NCBI GenBank assembly: GCA_034422835.1
Contig: DAOUJJ010000009.1
Location: 1 to 64,000 of the forward strand
Direction: 5' to 3'
Origin: VXMO01 sp034422835
GTDB lineage: Bacteria; Chloroflexota; Dehalococcoidia; UBA6926
Length of the DNA: 64,000 nt
Shown: piece by piece, positions 6,979 through 15,585 of the stretch
Layout of the letters: every line of letters begins with the position of its first letter
Position numbering within the stretch: the first letter of the stretch is position 1
Notes under the pieces: model-generated
Database searches by the model: none
What the model was told of the DNA's origin: nothing
Seen by the model: only the letters and a program-made list of their open reading frames with translations
Made by a program: the position numbers and the translations under genes

Positions 6979-9441
6979 ATGCGCGTGTCTCTCAAGTGGC
7001 TGCGAGAATACGTCGATTTCGACCTGACGCCTGAGGAATTGGCGCATCGGCTGACCATGGCCGGTCTTGAGGTCGGCGCAATCGAGCGTGTCGGCGGGGA
7101 CTGGGATAACGTACTGGTCGGTCACGTTGAACGGCTTGGCTCGCATCCCAACGCGGACCGCCTCAAGCTGGCCACCGTGGACACCGGTTCAGAGCAGTTG
7201 GAGGTCATCTGCGGCGCGCCGAACGTGGAGGGCGGCCAGAAGATCGTGCTGGCCCGCGTCGGAGCCATACTGACGAATCCGCAGACGGGCAATCAGGAGA
7301 CGCTCAAGGCTGCGCGTATCCGCGGCGTCGTCTCGGAGGGCATGATCTGCTCCGAGCGCGAGCTTGGGCTGGGCGACGATCACGAAGGCATCCTCGTTCT
7401 GCCGGACGATGCTGTCCCCGGCACGCAATTGGAAGATTACCTGGGCGATGTGATTCTCGACGTTGAAGTCACGGCCAACCGGCCCGACTGTCTGTCCATG
7501 CTCGGTGTGGCGTGGGAGGTGGGGGCTCTTACAGGCAACCCGGTGCGCGTGCCCTCACTGGAGTACGCGGAGGACGGAGACCCGATAACAACAAAAGACC
7601 TGGTTGACCTGCGCGCGCCGGAATTCGCGCCGCGTTATACGTCAGCCCTGATCACGGGCGTGACCGTCGGCCCTGCGCCCGGTTGGATGCAGATGCGATT
7701 GAAGTCCGCCGGTGTGCGGCCGATTTCCAATGTGGTTGATATTACGAACTACGTCATGTTGGAGATTGGACAGCCGCTGCACGCCTTTGACCGCGACACC
7801 ATCGCAGGCGGCAAGCTCATCGTCCGCCGCGCCACACCGGATGAGCCGCTCATGACACTGGATGGCCGCACGCACTCTCTCTCGACCGAAGACCTGGTGA
7901 TTGCGGATGAGAACGGCCCTGTGGGGCTGGGCGGCATCATGGGCGGGGAGAACTCTGAAGTTTCGGATTCCACCACGGACATCATCCTGGAATCCGCGTC
8001 ATTCGGCTTTGCCAGCACACGCCGCACGGTGCAGAGACGGCGCATCGAGGTGGGCGGCAAACGCGGCACGGAGGCCTCCCAACGCTTCGAACGCAACCTG
8101 CCGATAACACTTCCGCCCGTCGGCCTCCGCCGCGCGGCCAAGATGCTGGTTGAACTCTGTGGCGGAACGGCTGCAAAGGGCATCGCTGACGATTGGCCTG
8201 ACCGCCACGATCCTGCAGTCGTGACCATGGCCTCAGAACGCATGAAGCAGGTGATGGGGAGCGACCCGGGGCGAGAGGTCTCAGAGCGGACGCTGCGCTC
8301 GCTCGGTTTTGACGTCACGGCCACGGACAGGCCGGATGGCGAATACACCATCGATGCCATCGTTCCGTATTGGCGGACGGACATCGGGATCCCGGACGAC
8401 CTGATCGAGGAGGTCGCGCGGATCGTCGGCTATGATGCCGTCCCCGTCACGCTGCTTCCCTCAACCGGTGAGCCTGATCTGCCGGATCCGTTGACACAGC
8501 TCAAGGACGACGTGAGAGACACCCTTGTTCGTCTTGGCAACCGGGAAACGATTTCCTACCCGCTCGTGTCTATGGATTTGTTGCAGGCCACGATTCCCGG
8601 GGACGCGCCGCAGGACCCGTTGCGTGTCTGGAATCGCATGTCGCCCGACCAGGAGTATCTGAGAACAACGCTGAGGGGCAGCCTGCTGCGAACACTTGCG
8701 AACAATGAACGCGGCATCGGCAGGGAATCATACCGGCTCTTTGAGATCGGGCAAGCCTATCTCCCGCACGGCCCGCGCCATCAGCCGGAGGAACGGACGT
8801 ATGTAACCGGCGTGCTGGCGGGAATGCGGGATAATCGTTCATGGATCGGCGGCAACGACGCCGTTCCCGATGAGATGGACTTCTTTGACGCAAAGGGCCT
8901 TGTCGAAAGTCTGCTCGGCGCGATCGGCGTCCGCGCGGTGTACGAGGCCGCTGAAGACCGCATCCTGGCGCATGGGCGCACGGCCCACCTCCTGCCGGCA
9001 GAGGGCGGCCGGCCATTCGGAACCATCGGCGAGGTTCATCCCGATACGCTGGCGGCGCTTGATATCCGCGCCCCCCGCGTCGTGCTTTATGAGATTGATC
9101 TGCACGCCGCGCTTGACCATCGGCGCGAGGTTGAGCGGACGTGGCAGTCCGTTTCCCGCTATCCCGGTGTGCTGCGGGAACTTTCGCTCCTCATCGATGA
9201 GGGAGCGCCGGCGGGGGCGGTGAGTGACATCATCCGGGGCTTTCCATCTGTTGTGCGCTCATCGCTCGTGGACGTTTACCAGGGTCCGCAGGTGCCGGAT
9301 GGCAAGAAATCCCTAGCGTTTTCGCTCGTCTGGCAGTCGCCAACCCGCACATTGACGGATACTGAAGTGGATGTCGCGGAGACGCAGTTGCTGGATAAAC
9401 TGCAAAGAGAGACGGGCGCGACTCTCCGTTCACAGGCATGA
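6979..9441 (+). CDS. pheT: Phenylalanine--tRNA ligase beta subunit
   Basis: An 820-residue partner of PheS. The order is the usual one: N-terminal tRNA-binding (EMAP/OB) domain (about 40-150, with HPNADRLKLATVD), B3/B4 editing domain (about 210-370, with RRIEVGGKRGTEASQRFERN), B5 domain (about 400-475), core-like domain, and the C-terminal ferredoxin-fold anticodon-binding domain (about 725-820, beginning near SVSRYPGVLREL). The length is normal for the long bacterial form. ATG at 6979 follows GGAG near the previous stop. Separation from pheS by two small genes is unusual but leaves the unit co-directional. Confidence 0.97.
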   Translation: MRVSLKWLREYVDFDLTPEELAHRLTMAGLEVGAIERVGGDWDNVLVGHVERLGSHPNADRLKLATVDTGSEQLEVICGAPNVEGGQKIVLARVGAILTNPQTGNQETLKAARIRGVVSEGMICSERELGLGDDHEGILVLPDDAVPGTQLEDYLGDVILDVEVTANRPDCLSMLGVAWEVGALTGNPVRVPSLEYAEDGDPITTKDLVDLRAPEFAPRYTSALITGVTVGPAPGWMQMRLKSAGVRPISNVVDITNYVMLEIGQPLHAFDRDTIAGGKLIVRRATPDEPLMTLDGRTHSLSTEDLVIADENGPVGLGGIMGGENSEVSDSTTDIILESASFGFASTRRTVQRRRIEVGGKRGTEASQRFERNLPITLPPVGLRRAAKMLVELCGGTAAKGIADDWPDRHDPAVVTMASERMKQVMGSDPGREVSERTLRSLGFDVTATDRPDGEYTIDAIVPYWRTDIGIPDDLIEEVARIVGYDAVPVTLLPSTGEPDLPDPLTQLKDDVRDTLVRLGNRETISYPLVSMDLLQATIPGDAPQDPLRVWNRMSPDQEYLRTTLRGSLLRTLANNERGIGRESYRLFEIGQAYLPHGPRHQPEERTYVTGVLAGMRDNRSWIGGNDAVPDEMDFFDAKGLVESLLGAIGVRAVYEAAEDRILAHGRTAHLLPAEGGRPFGTIGEVHPDTLAALDIRAPRVVLYEIDLHAALDHRREVERTWQSVSRYPGVLRELSLLIDEGAPAGAVSDIIRGFPSVVRSSLVDVYQGPQVPDGKKSLAFSLVWQSPTRTLTDTEVDVAETQLLDKLQRETGATLRSQA

Positions 9442-9480
9442 TGGAGATGCGCCCTTCAAGACGAAAGGCGCATTGAAACG

Positions 9481-10791
9481 ATGACGACAGATACCGGCAT
9501 GATCCTCGTGGAGGAGGCGCTTGAGCGCGTCCTGGCGGACACTCGGCCTCTGCTGCCCACGCGTGTTCCGCTTGCCGACGCAAACGGTCTTGTGCTTGCG
9601 GATGACGTACGCTCCGCAATCTCCATCCCGCCACTCCCAAACTCCGCCATGGACGGATACGCCGTGCGCGCGACTGACGTGACCGCAGCAGCGCAGAACT
9701 CGCCCGTTGTACTACCTGTCATCGGCGAAATCGCGGCGGGATCGCCACCCGAACCCGCCGTCACTGCAGGCGCCGCCGTACGCATCATGACCGGGGCTCC
9801 CGTCCCGCCCGGCGCGGACACCATCGTGCGCTTCGAGGACACGGATGAGGAAAGTCGTCGGGAGAATGGACAGCCGCTGGACGCCATCTCAATCTATGCT
9901 TCCCCCCGGGTGGGCACCTCCATCCGTGCCGCCGGTGAAGACGTGCAAGCCGGTGAGATGGTGCTGGCCAAAGGTACGGAACTGACGCCTGCGCGGCTCG
10001 GCGTGCTCGCCTCCGTGGGCATGGCGGCAGTTCCGGTCTATCCACGTCCTGTGGTCGCGATCCTCGCGTCCGGCAACGAGATCGCCGCGCCTGGCGAAGA
10101 GCTTGGCGTCGGACACATCTATGACATCAACACATACACGGTGCAGGGACTCGTTCAGCAGATGGGCGCAGTAGCGCGTCCGCTCGGCATCGCCCGCGAC
10201 ACGGAGGAATCGGTCCGAACACACGTCGAGCAAGCTCGGGAAGCTGATTTCCTGATTACGTCCGCCGGTGTTTCCGTCGGCTACTACGACCTGGTCAAGC
10301 TGGTGTTGCAATCGTTGGGCGATTTGCGCGTGTGGGCGGTGCGCATGCGCCCGGGCAAGCCTGTGGTGTTCGGCATCCTGCGCGGAACGTCTGACGCGCC
10401 ATGGGGACGGGACGTCCCCCATCTTGGTCTGCCGGGCAACCCGGTGAGCGCAATGGTCGTCTTTCACATGCTCGCGCGTCCGGCGCTGCGCAAGATGATG
10501 GGGCACGAGTCGTGGGACTCTCCATCACTGACCGCTGTTCTGGATGACCCGATCCAGAATGAGGACGGCCGCCGCGTTTACGCCCGCGCCCATGTTTATC
10601 GCGGCGATGACGGTCGTATGCATGCGCGTCTCTCCGGACCGCAAGGCTCCAATATCCTGACAGCGATGGCGCGGGCGAATGGGCTGGCGATCTGCCCGGA
10701 GGACGTGACGCGCCTTGAAGCGGGTGATGAGACACGCGTGGAGCTGCTGGGGGAAACCGCAATCTCCGGCGGCGCGCCTGAGGACGAATGA
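9481..10791 (+). CDS. moeA: Molybdopterin molybdenumtransferase MoeA
   Basis: A 436-residue enzyme that inserts molybdate into adenylylated molybdopterin, the last step of molybdenum cofactor synthesis. Visible motifs are NSAMDGYAVR (about residue 54), MTGAPVPPGADTIV (about 102-115), the MoCF-binding core with SAGVSVGYYD (about 261-270) and LPGNPVSAM, and the C-terminal domain IV. The length is typical. A hairpin (ATGCGCC 9447-9453 with GGCGCAT 9467-9473) lies just upstream and covers the only Shine-Dalgarno-like AAAGG, so it might modulate translation. The next gene overlaps its stop by 4 nt. No molybdoenzyme is visible in the window. Confidence 0.95.
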   Translation: MTTDTGMILVEEALERVLADTRPLLPTRVPLADANGLVLADDVRSAISIPPLPNSAMDGYAVRATDVTAAAQNSPVVLPVIGEIAAGSPPEPAVTAGAAVRIMTGAPVPPGADTIVRFEDTDEESRRENGQPLDAISIYASPRVGTSIRAAGEDVQAGEMVLAKGTELTPARLGVLASVGMAAVPVYPRPVVAILASGNEIAAPGEELGVGHIYDINTYTVQGLVQQMGAVARPLGIARDTEESVRTHVEQAREADFLITSAGVSVGYYDLVKLVLQSLGDLRVWAVRMRPGKPVVFGILRGTSDAPWGRDVPHLGLPGNPVSAMVVFHMLARPALRKMMGHESWDSPSLTAVLDDPIQNEDGRRVYARAHVYRGDDGRMHARLSGPQGSNILTAMARANGLAICPEDVTRLEAGDETRVELLGETAISGGAPEDE

Positions 10792-11750
10792 GTCTCCTCT
10801 TTTGGGGCCGTATCCTGATGGCGGCCCTGGGCATCATCGTCGCCCTCATCGCCATCGTCTCCTGGACGATGGTCTCGCAGGCCGTGGTTGCGGAGCGCGA
10901 CCCGGTTGACGTTACGCCGTTGGACTACGGCATGGTTTATGAGGACATCGAGTTCCCGCCGCGCATGCCCGAAGAGCGGGCAGAAGAGGAGCCGATAACG
11001 CTGAGAGGCTGGTGGATTCCGGGAACTGCTCAGTCCGGTGGTCCTGATTCGGCGATCGTCGTCGTTCACGGCCTGGACTCAAACCGCGCCCGCGACCCGG
11101 AACTGTACATGCCGCTGATTCGAGACCTGCGTGACAGAGGCTTCTCGCTGATCACGTTTGATTTACGGGCGCATGGGGAATCTGACGGCGAGATAATGTC
11201 CGCCGGCTACTACGAGCGCTACGACGTGCTGGGGGCGATGGACGTTGCTGAAATCCGATACGGGATTCCGGCTGACCGGATCGGTGTGTTGGCATTCTCG
11301 ATGGGAGGGGTTGCCGGGCTGCTGGCGGCGACGGAAGAGCCACGACTGCGCGCTCTCGTCATCGACAGCGCCTTTGCGAACATCGATGACCTGTTCGCGG
11401 CGGAAGTGGCTGACCGGACGCCGCTCCCGGAGTCGACGATAGGGGTGCTGCAGCCGGGTATGGAGATTGTGGCTCGAATGCGGTATGGCATATCGCTGTC
11501 GGCCCTCAAGCCAGAGGAATTCGTGAGCGAGCTTGGTGTCCCCCTGTTGCTCATGCACTCGGAGGATGACGACAGGATCGCCGTTGACCACTCGGAACGT
11601 ATCGCGGCGGCGGCAACGCACCCTGAAACCCGCCTGAAATCGTTCCCGTCCGGCGGCCATAGCACGGCATTCAGCGACCATCCTGAGGACTACCTGGACG
11701 CCGTGACGGAGTACTTTCGGTGGCGGTTCGACAGCGGCTCAGCCAATTGA
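10788..11750 (+). CDS. Membrane-anchored alpha/beta hydrolase
   Basis: 320 residues. One N-terminal hydrophobic segment (about 5-28) is followed by an exported alpha/beta-hydrolase domain. The oxyanion region VVHGLDSNRARD, nucleophile elbow FSMGG (Ser about residue 170), acid in HSEDDDRI and His in GGHSTAF complete a catalytic triad. The closest resemblance is to BAAT/DUF3887-like or serine-aminopeptidase-type hydrolases; the substrate is unknown. The start overlaps moeA in ATGA, showing translational coupling. The stop codon overlaps the -35 of the next gene's promoter. Confidence 0.85.
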   Translation: MSLLFWGRILMAALGIIVALIAIVSWTMVSQAVVAERDPVDVTPLDYGMVYEDIEFPPRMPEERAEEEPITLRGWWIPGTAQSGGPDSAIVVVHGLDSNRARDPELYMPLIRDLRDRGFSLITFDLRAHGESDGEIMSAGYYERYDVLGAMDVAEIRYGIPADRIGVLAFSMGGVAGLLAATEEPRLRALVIDSAFANIDDLFAAEVADRTPLPESTIGVLQPGMEIVARMRYGISLSALKPEEFVSELGVPLLLMHSEDDDRIAVDHSERIAAAATHPETRLKSFPSGGHSTAFSDHPEDYLDAVTEYFRWRFDSGSAN

Positions 11751-11776
11751 CACTTTTGCCCGTCCGCGCCTAGAAT
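11747..11776 (+). promoter_or_regulatory. Near-consensus sigma-70 promoter before the AsnC-like gene
   Basis: Perfect TTGACA (11747-11752), an 18-nt spacer and TAGAAT (11771-11776). The -35 overlaps the hydrolase stop codon. A small hairpin (AAGCCGC 11777-11783 with GCGGCTT 11791-11797) covers the predicted start and could end upstream transcripts or act in the leader. Confidence 0.65.
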
Positions 11777-11824
11777 AAGCCGCCTTTATAGCGGCTTTGG
11801 TGGGCTGAAATTTTGGGGGGTAAA

Positions 11825-12061
11825 GTGGCCACACGCGCTTTCATACTGGTAGAGACTTCCGTGGGCAAGACGCAGGAAGTTGTGGAGGAACTCAAGAAGG
11901 TTCCTGAGATGACGTCCGTTGATGCGGTGACGGGCCCGTACGACGTCATTGCGACGATTGAAGCAGAAGACCTCAATACGGTCGGCAGCCTCGTTGCCAG
12001 CCGCATCCATACGATCGGGGGTATTCTGCGCACCGTCACGTGCTTATCAGTCTCACTTTGA
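11825..12061 (+). CDS. Stand-alone Lrp/AsnC ligand-binding (RAM) domain protein
   Basis: About 78 residues matching only the C-terminal effector-binding domain of Lrp/AsnC regulators (AFILVETSVGK at the start, VTGPYDVIATIEAED in the middle). There is no helix-turn-helix, so it cannot bind DNA as Lrp does. Such single-domain proteins form decamer-like rings that bind amino acids or related ligands. GTG at 11825 with GGGGGG 5 nt upstream is preferred over TTG at 11813. With its own strong promoter at the head of the ACAD region, it may sense a catabolic substrate; that role is inference. Confidence 0.85.
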   Translation: MATRAFILVETSVGKTQEVVEELKKVPEMTSVDAVTGPYDVIATIEAEDLNTVGSLVASRIHTIGGILRTVTCLSVSL

Positions 12062-12176
12062 ATTGACCCGGTCACGGGGCGGCAACGCAGTGGTGTTGCG
12101 CCGTTAGCTTCCTGATACAGGGCGCAGCCGAGCAGAGAGCAACGCGTCAAAGGACGGAGGCGCGGGGGGAACGGCG

Positions 12177-13364
12177 ATGGATTTCCGATTTTCTCAAGAG
12201 GACGAGGCGTTTCGCCAAGAAGTGAGGGAATTCGTCAACGCTGAATGGGACCCCAAGGGCTACGACTCCGTCGGCGCGTCCATCGCGTCCTATGATCTCC
12301 ACACCCACGAGGCGATAGACCTCGTCAAGGAATGGCAGCTCAAGCTTGCTGACAAGGGTTGGTGGACACTGCACTGGCCCACTGAATTCGGTGGGCAGGG
12401 CGCGCCTATCTCCCGCCAACTGATCTACCGCGAGGAGATGGCCTATTGGGGCGCGCCCGCATCCGGCGCAAGCGACCTTGTTGGGCCTGTCCTGATGTAT
12501 CACGGCAATGAATGGCACCGCGACGAGCTGCTGCCGCATTACGCCACCGCCGAGATCGAGTTCTGCCGCCTGCTGTCCGAACCGGGCGCGGGCTCTGATC
12601 TTGCCAGTGTGCAGACGCGGGCCGTGGAGGACGGGGACGATTTCATCGTCACCGGCCAGAAGATATGGACGTCCATGGCGGAGATGGCGGACTACGGCCA
12701 GGCGCTCGTCCGCACGGACCCGGAGGCCGCCAAGCACCGGGGCCTGACCTATCTCATCATCGACATGAAGTCGCCGGGCATCATCCTTCGTCCGCTGTAT
12801 GACATGCTTGGACGCCGCCGCTGGAGCGAGGTCTTCATGGATGAGGTCCGCGTGCCCAAGCGCAACATGGTTGGTGAGCTCAACCGGGGCTGGTACGCAA
12901 CCATGACGCACCTGTCGTTTGAGCGCTCCAACATCGGCGGGCCGGCGCGTATGCTCCGCACGGTTGAGGAGTTTATCGATTACGCAAAGGAGGCGAAGGT
13001 CAACGGGGAGCCGCTGCTCAATGACGTTCGGGTGCGGCACGTCCTCGCGGATATGCGCCTCCAGATCGAGGTGGCGCGGATGATCTCCTACCGCGTGGCG
13101 TGGATGCAGACACGGGGAGAGATTCCCGTCAAGGAATCCTCGCAGACCAAGTTGTGGGGAGACACGCTGCACCAGGGCATCTATCGTGGAATCGCCTCGA
13201 TCCTGAACGACTACGGCCAGCTGCGCCCGGAGGACAAGTGGGCGCCTGCCGGCCGCTTCATGGGCGTGAACTCCATCCTCGCAACGGGACTTAGCATCGG
13301 CGGCGGCACGCGAGAGGTGCAGAAGAACATCATCTCCCAGCGGGCGCTCGGGCTGCCGCGGTAG
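12177..13364 (+). CDS. Acyl-CoA dehydrogenase family protein, subfamily A
   Basis: A 395-residue flavoenzyme of the ACAD superfamily, expected to introduce an alpha-beta double bond into an acyl-CoA. The domains are an N-terminal helical part (1-120), a middle beta part with LSEPGAGSD and GQKIWTS, and a C-terminal helical part. It keeps the FAD-contact motif as GGGTREVQ before the C-terminal ALGLPR. The residue just before GT, Glu in medium-chain ACADs, is Gly here, so any catalytic base must be elsewhere. Substrate is not deducible. The ATG follows a purine-rich GGAGGCGCGGGGG stretch. It is the first of seven long paralogues; the A-type copy at 17888 is its closest visible relative here. Confidence 0.9.
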   Translation: MDFRFSQEDEAFRQEVREFVNAEWDPKGYDSVGASIASYDLHTHEAIDLVKEWQLKLADKGWWTLHWPTEFGGQGAPISRQLIYREEMAYWGAPASGASDLVGPVLMYHGNEWHRDELLPHYATAEIEFCRLLSEPGAGSDLASVQTRAVEDGDDFIVTGQKIWTSMAEMADYGQALVRTDPEAAKHRGLTYLIIDMKSPGIILRPLYDMLGRRRWSEVFMDEVRVPKRNMVGELNRGWYATMTHLSFERSNIGGPARMLRTVEEFIDYAKEAKVNGEPLLNDVRVRHVLADMRLQIEVARMISYRVAWMQTRGEIPVKESSQTKLWGDTLHQGIYRGIASILNDYGQLRPEDKWAPAGRFMGVNSILATGLSIGGGTREVQKNIISQRALGLPR

Positions 13365-13400
13365 CCGTACGAACCCCCGTAGTTTAGAGAGGAAACCACT

Positions 13401-14129
13401 TTGGCTGACGATAATTCTCTCGCCAATAACAGAGGGTGGCAGATAGGGCTCGCAATAGAAGCAGGCATGGATGAAGCGGAGGCCCACCGCCGTGTCAGCG
13501 CTAATGAAATGGCAGCGCTGGGCGGCATCGCGGCAGCCGGAATTGGCGCCGGGGCCGCCGGTGTGGCTACGGGTTTGGGCGGAGCCGGACTCGCCTTTGG
13601 TGGCGGAGCCGTAGGTATCGGCGCCCTTACAGCTGTTGCAGCCCCGGCCGTGGCGATGGGAGGGGTTGGATATGCTGTGGCCCGAGCCGTTACCGGCATT
13701 GGTATTGCAAGACGAGATCATTTGCTACGAATGTTGACAAGGCTCTTTGGATTGAATGGCCAAGCTGACAAAGTCGTGCGCCTGTTTGAGATTGAGGGCA
13801 AGGGAAGGCTTGTCGATGGTCGTCGCCCACCTGATTCCGCCACAACGAGGGCGTTATTGGGAGTTTTGCAAAAGAGCCAGAGTGACGCGCTGGTCGGCCT
13901 CTTCTGCAATCCTGCCGGAAAGCTGGTCATGACTTTTGACCTGGCTGATGGACGGTACGCATTTGCGGTACTGATTAGCGCTAGGAAATTCTCCGGAGGC
14001 GGCATCGATTCCAGGGAGGAAGAATTCAATCTGAGCGGGGTGTCAAGCGTCGATCTGCTAATACGGATACTTGAGCGAGAAGGCTTCTTGCAGTACCCGG
14101 ACATTCTGCACGATGACTCAGACGCATAA
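13401..14129 (+). CDS. Uncharacterised protein with glycine-zipper membrane segment
   Basis: 242 residues from a TTG start preceded by GAGAGGAAA. Residues about 35-105 are strongly Gly/Ala-rich and hydrophobic with GxxxG spacing, like glycine-zipper or channel-forming segments. The remaining 135 residues look soluble and globular, without a motif I know. Base composition is more AT-rich than the flanking ACADs. It lies alone between two ACAD genes and looks like an inserted accessory gene. A phage or contact-dependent toxin-like pore is possible but unsupported. Confidence 0.6.
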   Translation: MADDNSLANNRGWQIGLAIEAGMDEAEAHRRVSANEMAALGGIAAAGIGAGAAGVATGLGGAGLAFGGGAVGIGALTAVAAPAVAMGGVGYAVARAVTGIGIARRDHLLRMLTRLFGLNGQADKVVRLFEIEGKGRLVDGRRPPDSATTRALLGVLQKSQSDALVGLFCNPAGKLVMTFDLADGRYAFAVLISARKFSGGGIDSREEEFNLSGVSSVDLLIRILEREGFLQYPDILHDDSDA

Positions 14130-14207
14130 CACCCTTTTAGTGGCCTCATCATGGGTTTCTATGCCCTGGATTCGCCCGTTTGCGCTGCCGCCTCGTGAGG
14201 GTTCGCG

Positions 14208-14216
14208 TGGTATGCT
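14208..14216 (+). promoter_or_regulatory. Extended -10 promoter before ACAD at 14307
   Basis: TGG followed by TATGCT gives an extended -10 (TGn-TAnnnT) with a leader of about 85 nt. No clear -35 is seen, which is common when an extended -10 is used. Confidence 0.35.
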
Positions 14217-14306
14217 GACAACGATTCAGAACACGTAGGATTCCGTAGTAGGCGGTTCGAAAGCAGCGGCGCTGCCTGACGAGCGCCGGTGGGGAGACAG
14301 AAAACA

Positions 14307-15512
14307 ATGGACTTCACGTTTGCGCCGGAAGATGAGGCGTTTCGGCAGGAAATTCGAGAGTTTGTCCGACGGGAATGGGATCCCAAGGACTACAACACGG
14401 ACCTGAACGTCTTCGGCTATGACTTTGACAGCGCCGAGTACCGAGAGGATGCCAAGGCCTTCCAGAAGAAGCTTGTTGAGAAGGGCTATTGGACGATGGC
14501 GTGGCCGCAGGAGTACGGCGGACAGGGCATCCCGTTGTCCCGGCAGGTCATCTACGCGGATGAGCTTGCCTATGCAGGCGCGCCGCAGGGAAGCCCCAGC
14601 GCCAATATCACCGGCGCGATGATGTACCACGCTGAAGATTCCATCAAGAACGAGTTCCTCCCCAAGATGGCGCAGAACGAGGTCGATTGGGCGCAGGGCT
14701 TTTCTGAACCCAACGCGGGCACCGACCTCGCAAGCCTGACGACTCGTGCCGTTGAGGACGGCGACGATTTCGTCGTCACCGGCCAGAAGATCTGGTCGTC
14801 CGGCTCCCACTACGCCAACTGGTATCACGTGCTGACGCGCACGGACCCCTCCGCCCCGAAGCATCGCGGCATCACCTACCTGATCATGCAATTGAAGGAC
14901 GATGACGGGAACCAGATGCCCGGCATCACACTGCGGCCCCTGTATGACATGTTTGGCCGCCGCCGCTGGAATGAGGTCTTCATGGATGAGGTCCGCGTTC
15001 CCAAGCGGCAGGTCATCGGTGAGGTCAACAGGGGTTGGTACGCCGCCATGACCACCCTCAACTTTGAGCGCGCGGGCGGCACGGGCGCGAGGAACGTCGC
15101 CGTACTGGAGAAATTCCTGGACATGGCGAGGAACCTCAAGTTCAACGGCGAGCCCGTCCTGAATGATCCTCTCGTCAGGAATCAACTGGCAGACCTCCGC
15201 ATCCGCGTCGAGACGGGCCGCATGCTTTCGCTCCGCCTTATCTGGCTCCAATCCAAGGGCGAGGTTCCGCAGTCCGAAAGCCTGATCGCCAACCTGTACG
15301 GATCGATGATGCAGAAGTTCAACTTCTGGCCCGCGCTGGCGCAGATCATGGGGCCGTACCGCGCACTGTTGCAGGGCGAGGGACGCTCCCCGGACAACGG
15401 CATGTACGGCACCAACTATGCGCTTTCGATGGTGACGGGCTACGCGGGCGGCGGCGGCATCCTGCTCGCTCCGGGCCTGATTGCGCAACGCGGCCTTGGG
15501 CTTCCGCGGTAA
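14307..15512 (+). CDS. Acyl-CoA dehydrogenase family protein, subfamily B (FAD motif lost)
   Basis: About 401 residues with all three ACAD domains: QGFSEPNAGTDLASL, GQKIWSSGSHYANW and LRPLYDMFGRRRWNE. The segment that should read GT.EIQ near the C-terminus is replaced by GGGGILLAP before RGLGLPR, so it lacks residues that in ACADs contact the FAD of a neighbouring subunit. Paralogues at 20163 and 27104 share this change. Loss of one flavin site is known in heteromeric mycobacterial ACADs such as ChsE4-ChsE5, so pairing with an A-type subunit is plausible. ATG 14307 with GGGGAG upstream is preferred over GTG 14289. Confidence 0.88.
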   Translation: MDFTFAPEDEAFRQEIREFVRREWDPKDYNTDLNVFGYDFDSAEYREDAKAFQKKLVEKGYWTMAWPQEYGGQGIPLSRQVIYADELAYAGAPQGSPSANITGAMMYHAEDSIKNEFLPKMAQNEVDWAQGFSEPNAGTDLASLTTRAVEDGDDFVVTGQKIWSSGSHYANWYHVLTRTDPSAPKHRGITYLIMQLKDDDGNQMPGITLRPLYDMFGRRRWNEVFMDEVRVPKRQVIGEVNRGWYAAMTTLNFERAGGTGARNVAVLEKFLDMARNLKFNGEPVLNDPLVRNQLADLRIRVETGRMLSLRLIWLQSKGEVPQSESLIANLYGSMMQKFNFWPALAQIMGPYRALLQGEGRSPDNGMYGTNYALSMVTGYAGGGGILLAPGLIAQRGLGLPR

Positions 15513-15550
15513 GCGCAGCCCATCGCGGACCAACACCATGTCGAGCCTTG

Positions 15551-15559
15551 TGGTATAAG
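15551..15559 (+). promoter_or_regulatory. Extended -10 promoter before the TPP enzyme gene
   Basis: TGG-TATAAG lies about 27 nt before the ATG at 15586. It resembles the extended -10 elements of the neighbouring ACAD genes. The -35 is poor. Confidence 0.35.
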
Positions 15560-15585
15560 AGCCCGGGCTTGATGAGGATTGCATC

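Noticed and set aside
12147..13721. 524-codon - strand ORF opposite the first ACAD
   Set aside because: Antisense shadow; similar long shadows lie opposite most ACAD copies (14226-15587, 18305-19330, 27113-28291) and simply mirror the paralogues.
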